Origin: Spodoptera frugiperda | Lineage: Eukaryota > Arthropoda > Insecta > Lepidoptera > Noctuidae | Assembly (NCBI RefSeq): GCF_023101765.2 | Contig: NC_064213.1 | Coordinates: 2,418,001-2,482,000 of the forward strand | DNA: 64,000 nucleotides | Reading direction: 5' to 3' | Translations under genes and position numbers: made by a program | Notes under the pieces: generated by a model | What the model was told of the DNA's origin: nothing | Database searches by the model: none | Seen by the model: only the letters and a program-made list of their open reading frames with translations | In this document: positions 46,501 through 56,039 of the stretch, piece by piece | Position numbering within the stretch: position 1 is the stretch's first letter | Layout of the letters: each line of letters begins with the position of its first letter

Positions 46501-46539
46501 CAAAACTAAATAAATAAAATAAAATAAAATAAAGTCAAT

Positions 46540-47961
46540 TTAAATAAAGGACAGATCAATATTTATTGATTCACTGTCGATTTGTGAGCTTGTTAAAAAA
46601 ACCTTTAGCTTTCTTCTGAAACTATAAATGCTTTGCAGGTCCCTAATTGGCGGAGGTATGTTGTTCCAACACTTGGACGCTGCATACCGGAAACTACCTC
46701 GAAAAGCAGCCGATCTGTGTTGCGGTATGGCCAGCTGCTGCGCACATCGTCTACCCTCCCGCTGCCGATGAGCATTCACCCACGACAGCTTCGAGTAGAG
46801 GTACGCCGGACACTTATATTTAATCACACCAAAGAGGAGACATGCCAGGTGGTGTTTACGTCGCGACTTCATCTTTAAGAGACCGTTTTTATTTAGATAA
46901 GGTGTTATGTGTGTCCTTGGTGGAATTTTAAAACAAAAACGTGCGCAAGCATTTTGAACCCTCTGTATCAGTCGCTCAGTCCGTGAAAGCAGTCTAGGCC
47001 CAATGACCACGTCCGCGTAGTTTAGTCTGGATAACACCAATGACTCAACCAACTGCACACGCAACTCCTCACTTAGATACGGCCGCATTCTATAGAGTAC
47101 CTTCAAACGATAAAAACAGTTTCTAACACAATTAGATATGTGGGACTCGAACCTAAGACCTTCATCCATCAGTAGTCCCAAATTCCGCGCCTCGCTTACA
47201 CGCTCAATGATTTGGCCTCTCAGGAGAACGTCGGCACTGCTAGACGGAATCTTGTTAAGTTGCGTTTTTGTTCCGAACAGCAAGAATTTAGTTTTAGACG
47301 GATTTAAGATGAGGCAATTACTGCTTGACCAGTCCACTATCCTGTCCAGGTCTTCATTTATAAAATTCACGGCATTCGCGTACTCCTCAGGCCTAAAGGA
47401 CAAGTAAATCTGAATGTCATCTGCGTAAATATGATACTTGCACTTTTTTATTACTTTGACGATGTCAGCACAATATAATAAGAATAGGGTAGGCCCTAAT
47501 ATAGATCCCTGGGGCACCCCCTTCGTCACAGGTTTCACTTCTGAAGCCAAGACAGAGCCATCGGTATCGCGAATCTCAACTAGTTGGGTACGGTTCCTGA
47601 GATAGCTATCAAACCATTTTATTGTTGGTATGTCAAATCCGTAGTACGCCATTTTAGAGATTAAAAGGGATAAGTTAATTGAGTCAAATGCCCTGGAAAA
47701 GTCCAATAGGACTAGTATAGTGCACATGCCCTCATCCTGCGCGCCCAGTATATTGTCGGTGACATCCAACAATGCTGTTACCGTACTACGCCCCCTCCGA
47801 AAACCAGACTGTACATCCGGCAGAACGCCGCTGTCCTCGATGTATTTGGACATCTGCTCACCCACCACCCTTTCCAAGACCTTGGACATCAAGGGTAAAA
47901 TACTTATCGGTCTCAAATCCTTAAAATCACAGGGATTGTTTACCTTTGGTAGAGGACGCAC
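46540..47961 (-). pseudogene. CR1-type LINE ORF2, reverse transcriptase part
   Basis: A 473-residue continuous frame covering the RT from PLPKVNNP (residues 3-10) through LRPISILP (16-23), the catalytic DFSRAFD (87-93), GVPQGSILGP (148-157) and YADD (179-182), then the thumb and the C-terminal tail to a stop at 46540. All three catalytic Asp are present. The frame starts at the deletion junction and not at a genuine initiator: its first codon GTG (47961-47959) overlaps the last Gly codon of the endonuclease fragment in another frame. The RT itself is uninterrupted, so the loss is probably recent, but with no joined endonuclease the element cannot retrotranspose on its own. Confidence 0.85.
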
Positions 47962-48409
47962 CCAGCAACACAGTGTAGTCGCAAAACGGCAGCGAATTTA
48001 TAGACACGGTCAAAGAATCGAGAAACGTGTCGACATCTAACCACGGTGGTCGATAGGCTGTACCAATGGCAACCTTAGTACCGTTTACACCCAGCACGAG
48101 CCACATCTGTTCGACCGATTCATGTGCAGGGTCGGTAGGGTGGGAATGCGCCCGCACATTCATTCCACATCTAATATAAAATCCGACGCCGCCGCCGCGG
48201 CCACCGCGCACGCTCAGCGGACGCGGGACATGCCGCAGACGGTAGCCGGGAACCGAAGGCGCGCGCCCCTCCTCCCCCGCCCTGAGCCATGTCTCATTCA
48301 CGGCCATAATGTCAACATCATGACGCTCCACGGCGGCTATAAACTCGTCATGGTTTGTACCCAGCGACCCGGCGTTAAGAAAACCAACTTTAAACTCTTT
48401 CCAAGTCAT
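47960..48409 (-). pseudogene. CR1-type LINE ORF2, endonuclease fragment
   Basis: The N-terminal 150 residues of an APE-type endonuclease, which nicks target DNA for first-strand priming. The likely start is the Met at 48409 (MTWKEFKVGF), with another Met 7 codons upstream. Visible are the 'GFLNAGSL' opening with its metal-site Asn, 'VNETWL' with the catalytic Glu, and 'GTAYRPPW'. The domain stops at DYTVLLG (about 47960), where the 'GDFN' box would come next. The following bases already belong to the RT in a different frame. The part carrying the SDH box, the linker and the RT fingers is gone, roughly 0.9-1 kb judging by related elements. Confidence 0.8.
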
Positions 48410-48430
48410 ATTAAAGTGATAATAAAGCAA

Positions 48431-48817
48431 AGATAAATGAGTTCAAAACATATAATAGTATTGCCGTGTGATATGCGTATTTAAATATAAATAGGATTAA
48501 TATTATAATAAGGCTATTACCTATAAGATTGGGATAAATGTATAAATAGGAGTAAAGGAATACATAAATATTGTGTCGCGATTCATGTGCACTAAAACCA
48601 AAAAACCTCCCGTCACTGCAAAGAATACCAACCTCAATCGATACATACGTCGCTGCGATCCCTAAGTTAAAATATAGAAAAACATAATAACAAAACAATA
48701 GTAACATTGAGACAAGCACTAAACCGTAAACAAGTAGCAAGGTACATAAGAAAAAAATCTTTGTGGCATAAATGAGATAGTAAACATTAGAGAAAAATTT
48801 ATTTATACCCACAAAAA
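48431..48817 (-). other. Inter-ORF segment of the CR1-type LINE
   Basis: About 390 bp of AT-rich sequence between the ORF1 stop and the ORF2 start. Its composition is unlike the GC-rich ORFs. Frames here are hydrophobic and low-complexity and not likely to be genes. Confidence 0.55.
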
Positions 48818-49834
48818 TCAAACTTTTCCGTCCCCAAAAATTTCTTTAATATCGGCGTCCGAGCGAATGCGCACAGCCGAGACCCCGTCCTCCTTCCGCG
48901 CGTAGATGCGTCCCTCTCTTGTCCACACGTACTTGTAGCGCGAGCGCTGCCCAGCCTCACGAGCCAGATGAAACAGTCTCGCGTTAGAGCGAGTAAGGTG
49001 CTCATTCACGTACACCCTCTTAGGCTGTCCGTGTAAGTTGAGGTCCGCAGTGGTAAGACCGCGGCGCACGCGTGCCGCGTGTAGTAGTTGATCTCGCACT
49101 ACACGGCGAGATAGGCGCACCGCGATTGCGCGCGGCCGCGGGCGCTCCGCTATGTCGTTCTGGGATGAGCTGGTGGTGAGGTTACGGCGTACCCTGCCCA
49201 GGCGCTCGACGTTTACAATGTCCCTATCGTCAAGGTCGATCCCGAGCTTCAGTGACACTGCTTTAATTATGTGAGCCGGGTTCTCGGCCTTCGACTCCGG
49301 AATGCCCGACACGATGACGTCATTCAATAACAGGTCCTGATCCCGCTCATTTAGCTGTACCTTTAAATCAGCGATCGTCTGCTCGAGGCGGTCGTAAGAA
49401 GCAGCATCCGTCGACTCAAACCGCTGCTCGATGTTGTCCAGCCTGCCCTCCACCGCTCCCATCCGCCCATTATAGCCTTCGTTAGCAGCCCGGAACTCAG
49501 CATTCTCCTGCCGCAGCTGGCGTATATCCGCCCTGAGTCCACTTAACTCTTCCCTGAAGGCACGAATTTCCTGCGCCAGATCCAGACTAGCGGAGGGAGC
49601 GACGGTGGGCAGACTATGTGAGTCGGAGTAATCTGCTGCCGCACCTTTAACCGGTGTTGCGGTATTATCCGTCCTAGGCAGTGTCGCCTTGCAACCGGGA
49701 CACAACCATGTAGGAGAAGGGGTCGCCGTCGGCGGAACACCCACACAGGCGCGGTGGTAGCAGCCCGCGCACTTGCTACACCGAACGCTCGCTGATGCAG
49801 CAATAAACTGCCCACATCCCCCGCACTTAGCCAT
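48818..49834 (-). CDS. LINE ORF1 protein: PHD finger, coiled coil, FP-like domain
   Basis: Nucleic-acid-binding ORF1 protein of a CR1-type LINE, 338 residues from the Met at 49834 (MAKCGGCGQF). A longer frame starts at 49918, but its extra N-terminus contains a lysine run from a poly-A tract, so the internal Met is preferred. An N-terminal PHD-type zinc finger has C..C, C..C, H..C, C..C pairs (about residues 4-50: CGGC, CSKC, HRAC, CPGC). A heptad-rich coiled coil follows (about 95-175; LRADIRQLRQENAEFRAANE), then a basic C-terminal domain with 'VIVSGIPES' and, near the end, 'YVWTREGRIYARKEDG'. That last region resembles the domain shared by lepidopteran LINE ORF1s and the baculovirus FP protein. 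It appears uninterrupted. Confidence 0.8.
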   Translation of the reverse strand: MAKCGGCGQFIAASASVRCSKCAGCYHRACVGVPPTATPSPTWLCPGCKATLPRTDNTATPVKGAAADYSDSHSLPTVAPSASLDLAQEIRAFREELSGLRADIRQLRQENAEFRAANEGYNGRMGAVEGRLDNIEQRFESTDAASYDRLEQTIADLKVQLNERDQDLLLNDVIVSGIPESKAENPAHIIKAVSLKLGIDLDDRDIVNVERLGRVRRNLTTSSSQNDIAERPRPRAIAVRLSRRVVRDQLLHAARVRRGLTTADLNLHGQPKRVYVNEHLTRSNARLFHLAREAGQRSRYKYVWTREGRIYARKEDGVSAVRIRSDADIKEIFGDGKV

Positions 49835-49990
49835 ATCTAGGTATTTCGGATGGAGTTTATTTAAATCACTAAAATTCACTTTTTTTTTTTTTTTTTTGGA
49901 TTCGGGTAGATTTTGCACTGTGACACCGAGATTTATTTAAGATTAGTTGTAAGTTTAATTACAATAGAACACTGCTGCTATCCACAATAT

Positions 49991-50237
49991 ATGCTGTGAG
50001 TTAACTATTATTAATCACTTTGCGAATAAAGATTTATATGTAAACACTTGTTGTTTTATTTATTCGACTCGAGGTGACATAAACAAGTCAGCTGTTACCG
50101 GCGTCCGTGACGTCACTCCTACACTATTTTTCAATATTTTCAATTAGGGGTTCAACCCCCCATATTATTTTTTTGACGATAAAATTAGATGTAGTACTCA
50201 GCCTTAACGGGTTAGAAGTCTCGCCCCTATCACATTG
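49991..50237. other. Right end of the TIR element
   Basis: Holds the right terminal repeat (about 50140-50237) and a TGACGTCA site at 50108-50115. The LINE's 5' boundary lies somewhere before it. Confidence 0.5.
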
Positions 50238-50607
50238 TAGATATTAGGGTTTAACGAGAAATTAACATTTAATACCTATTTTCCATAATATTGTTTACAA
50301 AAGTACCCAATTAATTTAACCCTAATAAATATTATTTCCCTAGTAGATATTATTTTGGTATTGGAAAATTCATAAAAATCTAATAACTGGTAATCCCACA
50401 ACATATTGGCAAGCTGTGTGTATTAATAGTAAACAAATAATAGATACATGATTGAAGACCGCAAAGCTTATGTCATTTTTTGCAGTAATAAATACATCAA
50501 AAAAGCTAATGATTACTTTGAAACTCACAAGTACCTATGTATTATGTAATAGATATCTAAAAATTATTTAATCATTAAACCTTTTTGTCTCCTCGGTGAA
50601 ATAGATC
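50238..50607. other. No feature seen
   Basis: AT-rich spacer. Confidence 0.5.
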
Positions 50608-50735
50608 CTATAGTTGGGCTATTACAAATGTACGAACTGTGACGTCAAAAGAATGTGACTATCCCGTACAACTTGGATACGTGTGAGCGAGAGATCTCAT
50701 AAAAATGACATGAAGTTATGACAGTCTAACTATAG
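50608..50735. mobile_element. Small MITE with CTATAGTT ends
   Basis: 128 bp. The left CTATAGTTGGGCT and the complement of the right end, CTATAGTTAGACT, match at 11 of 13 positions. Contains TGACGTCA at 50640-50647. No coding capacity. Confidence 0.55.
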
Positions 50736-50836
50736 TAAAGAAAATGCTAAGCTAATGGTTTTTTAGCATAGTAGCCTTACTTATTAGGAACTCGTGTAGC
50801 ATAACAAGAAAAAATACCCTTCAAGGGTCTTTATTA

Positions 50837-51067
50837 GGGTGCTTTTCTACCAGAAATGTGCTATGTAGCTATGCTACGAAGGTGTAATAATAGCTAAGCT
50901 GTGAAACCATATGACCGCAGACAAGGCACGCATCTTTCCATATAAAAAGCATAACTTATAGCTGAGTCCGTTTCCACCAGGGCTAAGCTATGCGCACCAA
51001 TGAATGTGATTGTTGGAAACCAATCGCATCCACAGGAACGTAGCACATGTCTGGCGGTAAATCACCC
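50837..51067. mobile_element. MITE family M1, copy 3 (231 bp)
   Basis: GGGTGCTTTTCTACCAGAAA at the left and 'gtctggcggtaaatcaccc' at the right, with inner 'atgtgctatgtagctatgct' and 'aacgtagcacat'. TA stands on both sides (50835-50836, 51068-51069). The termini are the most symmetric of the three copies. Confidence 0.75.
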
Positions 51068-52714
51068 TAAAACAGATCAGAATGGAGAAAACTAAACTAT
51101 GTAATATAAAAATACAAATATTTCCTTAAAAAAACACAAAACAACTTTCTACATGTAGATAAATGTAAACAAACAAGAACTACCAACGTAAAAATGTTTA
51201 CTTTTGTTGAATTTCACATAAAGCGAAGCAATTAAGGGCAGTGGAAGATTTTACTGCAAAAAATAACTGGTCACAATATTCGAGAAGATTCGAGAAAGTT
51301 CGAGAGCCTTCGAAATTACGCGTCATGCGTATGGAACTTTCCTTCGCATTGCACTGGCTGGATGTTACAACCAGAATGTTGTAAGTATGGACTAAAAGAG
51401 AATTACCACTGAGTTTAATAAACGATCTTAATCCAATATTTCTGGATCAATTTATTTTGTATGAGACATGTAATATCAATAATTGGATAAATGACATTTT
51501 TTTTATTATGATGTCCATCTTGTAAATGATCTTCTTCGTTTTCTTACGGAAACAAATACTTTGGAAGATATAATGATTTAAAATATCGCGTGACGTCACT
51601 TCTATTATTATTTTATATGACAAAAAAATATGTGTCCAATATTTTTTCATTACCTAATTGACGGACTAAAAAGTCATCATCCCTATTGTTCTTAATACAG
51701 CAATTTTGTATAGACATTGGTTATTCATTTCAGCCATAACTCTCCTTAGTATGTAATACAACAGGTTCAAAAAGATTCCAATCTGTGAATGACGTCACAT
51801 TTATGGTCCTATCCATTTATTTATTTTCCAGTTGTAATGTGTGATGCATTATACCTTGGAACTTTCCTCAAAGCATTGCACTAGGTCCTACAATCAGAAA
51901 GTATTAAGCACCAAGGCGAGTAACAGGTTCGAGAAGTTTGAGTGCGCGAGTGACGTCACATCGGTTGTCTTGACGTAAGCAAGGACGCAATGTGCAATGT
52001 CCTTACTAATAAAAGAAATGCGAAAGTTTTTATTTGTTTGTCTTTAATTAATGTAGCAATGATGGGTTCCATAGGATGAATTTCGTGTCTGTAGATAGTA
52101 AAAAGACTGAAGATGATAGACTTTTTTTTCTATTATTTTTAATTTTGACTTTTCAATAGTCGCCTTAAATATTCTACTTGTTACTGATAATTCCGAAATG
52201 GAGAATCTTCTAGCATGCCCCAAGAATCCTATACTCATAATAATATATGCAGCAGTCACCTCCCTACGGTCACTTATGGTCAAACACTCAAACGTCACTC
52301 AATTTTAAGATGCTTTCAGAAATAGTTCTATCACTACAAATTCCTTATACAATGAAAGAGATAGCACAATATTTATGTACAACTTAAAATTGAGTAGCGT
52401 TTCAGTATTCGGGCTTAAGCCAACGGGACAAGAACAAGACACGAAACCAGATACTACTGGATGAAACTAGTTAAAAAAATCGAGAATATTCGAGAACGTT
52501 ACAAAAGAACAATTTAAAACTTTTTCCTGGCGAAGGAATGCACAACCAGTTTTCGCCGGTATAAACTCAATATGTTTCCTGATTGGTCATAAGCTCATTA
52601 TGGCCATTCGTTGCATGTCGAAACGTTTTAATAATGTTTCCTTTAATTCGAACTTAGAACGTCAATGTGACGTCAGAATGTCTTAAGCAGCTGATGAAAA
52701 AAAAGTGCAACTTT
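51068..52714. promoter_or_regulatory. Segment rich in HSE-like and TGACGTCA sites
   Basis: A heat shock element at 51279-51311 has TTC/GAA units at exact 5-bp steps (51279, 51284, 51289, 51294, 51299, 51309; only the 51304 unit is off, GAG). A second at 52484-52496 has three units, and partial ones are at 51928-51935 and 51766-51778. Perfect TGACGTCA palindromes, the CRE/ATF site, occur at 51591, 51790, 51951 and 52668, with two more just outside at 50108 and 50640. Related phrases ('ggaactttcc', 'gcattgcact') recur at about 51335 and 51857, so the segment may be a decayed internally repeated element. No gene is visible downstream. Confidence 0.6.
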
Positions 52715-53745
52715 CACCCGTATTTATAAAGAAGTAATTACTTGTTGCTAAGTAATTTCTTAATTGAGTCATTACTTAAGGTTAGAATTCTTAATTCAAA
52801 AATCTTATTCTATAGTGGAGTAAAGCACGATACTTACTTGAGCAATTGCTCGAGTAACACTCGCCGCTAGGCGGTTGTTCCTATGGCAACACTTTGTCAC
52901 TTTGCCACAAACTACATGCGCATTCAAAGAAAAAGTATCTTTTTTGTTCCGGTACTGCTCTGTATGAAGAATGCCTCTAGGTTTGGTGATTTGATGTGAG
53001 TGCAATCGATTGCGCCTACAATGTTTTTCAGTCCAGGTGCTCTGCCAATGCAACCAAGTTTTTCAAAATCATCTTTTGTATTCCTCAAATTTGAAGGAAT
53101 CTTAATAAAATCTGGCATTAGCAATGCCAATGCTCGACTTACTCTTTTTACAATATGACAAATCGTCGATTGAGAATTATGCATGATATCTCCACATACA
53201 ACTTGAAAGCTTCCAGTGGCATAAAAACGCAAAGCAGTAAGCAACTGACACAGTGGAGTTATAGGAAGCTCTCTTCGTGTCTCTGATTGTAAAGAGTCTA
53301 TAATTCTCGGTAAAATCACATGTATCACAACACATTTGGAGAAACGAAATCTTTTTTTAAAACAACTTTCCGAATAGTCATGAAATAGTTCCACATCACG
53401 AAAGTAAACTTTGGGATTTCTAGGTTCCCCAACTACTACCTCTTCTAATATATTATCATCTATATTGTCTACAACAGCGAAAACCGCTTCAATGCTATCT
53501 AAAAATAATCTTCTAATCTTTCCATTTTAACCAAAATAACCCCAAAACAACTACCTACTGCTATAGTGTACCGGGTAGCTCAAAGTAATGCTAAAGTAAA
53601 GGAAATGGTGACTATTACTTGGTTAAGAATTCTAACCTTTGACAGTTCTAACTTCGAGTAATTTCTTAACTATAGAATAAAAATTGTTACTTAAGTAATT
53701 ACTTTTACTCAAGTAATCACTTTTACTTGTTTATAAATACGGGTG
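52715..53745 (-). mobile_element. PIF/Harbinger transposon, internally deleted
   Basis: Terminal inverted repeats CACCCGTATTTATAAAGAAG (left) and the complement of the right end CACCCGTATTTATAAACAAG, followed inside by many 'aagtaatta'-type words. The length is 1,031 bp. Flanking triplets are TTT and TAA, not an exact TWA duplication, so one has mutated. The interior holds the N-terminal part of a Harbinger nuclease on the minus strand. The partner Myb/SANT protein is absent. Confidence 0.8.
52880..53394 (-). pseudogene. Harbinger (HARBI1-like) transposase, truncated and frameshifted
   Basis: Encodes the front part of the DDE nuclease of PIF/Harbinger elements, which cuts and rejoins element ends. 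From the Met at 53394 (MELFHDYSE): the family-typical 'FKKRFRFSK' N-terminus, 'LRFYATGSFQ', 'QSTICHIVKRVSRAL', then 'VGAIDCTHIK' with the first catalytic Asp. In-frame sequence also continues upstream of this Met (NPKVYFRD). Near 52985 the frame slips by one base after 'HIKSPN', and the proper sequence resumes as 'EQYRNKKDTFSLNAHVVCG' in the next frame. Coding then ends near 52880 at the terminal repeat. The second Asp and the Glu of the catalytic triad are missing, so it is inactive. The related TTA-flanked MITEs at 16801 and 19952 could have been moved by an intact relative, but their ends differ. Confidence 0.85.
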
Positions 53746-53949
53746 TAAGAGATGGGTTTTTCCTTATACGAGAAATTCAATGTTTTGATGCACAGGATTC
53801 TGAATTAATTTATTGTTCACTCATTATATCGCTCTTATTTCTTCCCAGTAAGGTCAATCAAAAAGGCTCATAACCTATTTTAAAATAAAATGCCGATCCA
53901 AAATCATGGTGCTCCACAGTCAACAATGGTTTGATCATACATATGTAGT
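53746..53949. other. Short spacer
   Basis: Nothing recognised between the Harbinger element and a Rep-B SINE. Confidence 0.5.
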
Positions 53950-54152
53950 TGACTGACTGCACGGTTGACGCGGTCAACTGGCTGCCGTGCAACGTGTAGT
54001 GGATTCGATTCCCGCACGGAGCAACTCGTTTAGAATCCAAAATTGTTGTTTCTTGTCTGAGTGTTATATTATGCATGTAAATTGTATGTTTGTAAACGCA
54101 CCTAGGACACAGGAGAAAAGAGAAAAACCTAAAGTTGAGCAACGTTTTAAAA
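53950..54152 (+). repeat. Rep-B tRNA-derived SINE
   Basis: The head 'gactgcacggttgacgcggt' has a shortened A-box region. The B-box is near-consensus (GATTCGATTCC), followed by 'gcacggagcaactcg' and 'ttgtatgtttgtaaacgcac' and an A-run. 'gctgccgtgcaacgtgta' is well preserved. Confidence 0.8.
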
Positions 54153-54639
54153 AAACAAAAACTAAAAGACATATAGACAGACAGACAAATAGAAACAGGA
54201 TTACCAAATTAAATGATGCTCTTTCTGAGTAAGAAATATTTGCCTCAACAATGGCCACACATCAACTCGTGAGAGGCAACGAAGAGATTTGTTACTTCAC
54301 TGTCATTGCCACATAATGTATAGCAGCTGACAATTTGAAAGATTGTTTCCTTTTTAAGGTCACAAACCTGATGAAGCAGGATGTTGGCGAATATTTGTGA
54401 AATATCTTTGCATATGTAGTTTCTAGTTTCTGCTGTTAGAATAGATCTAAACGGATGAATGGTAGCAAGCAACATGGACTTTGAAATATAAAATCGTATG
54501 AACGATTGAGATTACACCAAACTTATCAAAATAAGATGTTATGAAAGTAACGTTGATAAGATGAAGGGAAATCTCATAGAGCTAAGAACAAAGAGTAAGT
54601 ATGTCATTTTAAATGAAGACAGATGAAAAAGAAGAGGTC
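54153..54639. other. No feature seen
   Basis: AT-rich spacer. Hydrophobic frames here overlap the SINE. Confidence 0.5.
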
Positions 54640-54810
54640 AGGCGGATTACTACGAACCATAAGCCCCGATAACCCACTAGGGGTTATCGGGGCTCCAGCT
54701 TGAAAAACAGGAGTAGGAACGGGGTGGTTTTTAGTCAGTAAGAGTCTGACACTCCGTCTCGCCATGCCCAAGGCGGTAGAAGTCATTGAATGATTTACCC
54801 CAATCAAACA
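54640..54810 (-). repeat. Rep-A short repeat with a GGGGTTATCGGGG palindrome
   Basis: Reverse orientation, 'ggagtaggaacggggtggtt', 'agtcagtaagagtctgacac' and 'cccaaggcggtagaagtcat'. At 54664-54692 'ccccgataacccactagggg' continues into 'ttatcgggg', giving a small local hairpin that is unusual for the family. Confidence 0.75.
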
Positions 54811-55574
54811 AGACTCGTTGAATTCGTGTGAATTTTCATTTTCCACTAAACTATCGTATCGTAGCTTCCAATAGGTAATTTAAATACAACACGAATTAGT
54901 AGCCTTTACTCAAACAGACAAATTCTGACTAATAAGTATTGACATTAACGTACTGTTTTTTTTTCTTTTTTCTCATTACCCAGAATTGAAGTCAGCTGAT
55001 TTTACATCCGAAAACCAGTTTTCTTTTGGAATAAGAAATAAAAACGAAGCAGTTGATGCATGTATAATAGTTATACCTATAATTAATTTTGTAATGAATG
55101 ATTGGCTAACAGTCTAAGCATGCAAAATTGAAATGAAGTAGTAGGGGGAGGATTGCCTTAATATTGGAATAGAATTTGCAATTTGGTGCCGATTAGCACC
55201 CGACCAGCACCGTCTCGCTTTGAGTGGGTTAAAATTTGCAGTTTCAAACATTCAGGTTTAAGGACATGGCTTGTTAGAGCCATGGCCCACTATTGAAATG
55301 TTAATGATAATGACGATGATATAGACACTACTCCCTACTTACACTTCAGATGAAGTCACATGAAAACTTGAAACTCTCCACCAACCCTTAATACTCAATG
55401 CTTTATTACACACAAGTACTACATATAAGTACAAAGGTAATTTAATACAATGTCAGCTTAACTTCAAGTGTTTGAGAGCTAAGCGTATCGTAAAGATTAC
55501 AGTATCAGAACAGCACTGTGTTGCACTGTTTGTGCGTGAAGACTATTGTATTATATCTGATGGGGATTAAGTTA
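54811..55574. other. No feature seen
   Basis: AT-rich. 'gccgattagcacccgaccag' near 55190 has mixed composition but no match in the window. Confidence 0.45.
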
Positions 55575-55675
55575 GGGCTGATTCTGCATCACCAGTCACC
55601 GTGATGCAGCAGTGTGTCATGATACTCGATGTGGTGATGATTCTTCGTGTCACCTTATTATCAAATCTAACCCTT
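55575..55675. other. Possible small TIR element with inner hairpin
   Basis: 'gttagggctga' on the left and 'aaatctaaccct' on the right are loosely inverted. Inside, TGCATCAC and GTGATGCA pair around an 8-base loop (55588-55611). Too short and weak to classify. Confidence 0.35.
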
Positions 55676-56039
55676 ACCTATATTGCTATCAGCTTCATCA
55701 TTGATGAGTAAACATCAGCAGCTCATGACATTTTACTACTGGACTATGAATTGCCTTCTACATTAGAGGATTTCTCACAGTTTACACGCTGGCCAAACAA
55801 TTTGGAATATCAACTAGTGCGCCTCACCATCAACGATTACATCACTACTTACCATCAGGTGGGATTGTAGTCAAGCATTAGTTTTTATCGAATAAAAAAA
55901 AACAATTTGGAAATCGCAGTTTAAAATGTTTAACAGGAAGAGCTGCTGCCCCAGTCTCTGTCAAATGGGTTCTTTCAATTTTAGCGGGTAGAAAAAGGAT
56001 GGTAACAAATTGATTGCTTGCTGTCATTACAAGACCTGT
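55676..56039. other. No clear feature
   Basis: 'cttaccatcaggtgggattg' near 55848 is a word I associate with lepidopteran short repeats. The rest is featureless. Confidence 0.4.

Larger units (their letters stand above)
46503..49990 (-). mobile_element. CR1-type LINE, internally deleted
   Basis: A non-LTR retrotransposon on the minus strand with ORF1 (48818-49834), an AT-rich inter-ORF segment (48431-48817), ORF2 endonuclease (47960-48409), an internal deletion, ORF2 reverse transcriptase (46540-47961) and a (TTTTA)n-type tail at 46507-46533. GC content in the ORFs is much higher than in the flanks. The 5' end is set only approximately. The insertion sits inside the 45299-50237 TIR element. 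Confidence 0.8.
45299..50237. mobile_element. TIR DNA element hosting nested LINEs
   Basis: The left terminus CAATGTGATAGGGGTGAGAC (45299) and the right terminus, whose complement reads CAATGTGATAGGGGCGAGAC (ending 50237), stay alike for about 65 bp through 'cttctaacc.gttaaggctg' and 'ctacatctaattttatcg'. A weaker match around 'ccccc' and 'aatattttt' follows to about 100 bp. TA flanks both ends (45297-45298, 50238-50239). The interior is mostly two LINE insertions, so the original element was probably a short MITE. No transposase is visible. Confidence 0.75.

Noticed and set aside
47138..48436. Plus-strand open frames over the CR1-type LINE (for example 47138-47407, 47720-48040, 48122-48436)
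   Set aside because: They are antisense shadows of the GC-rich ORF2 on the minus strand.
48411..48821. 136-codon hydrophobic frame between LINE ORF1 and ORF2
   Set aside because: It lies in the AT-rich inter-ORF spacer and has no start context or homology; hydrophobicity reflects T-rich codons.
52715..53745. Host HARBI1 gene
   Set aside because: Terminal inverted repeats, a frameshift and a missing catalytic half identify a dead transposon and not the domesticated gene.
54064..54258. Small hydrophobic protein with a Leu/Val/Phe stretch
   Set aside because: It is the reverse complement of the A-rich tail of a Rep-B SINE plus its flank.
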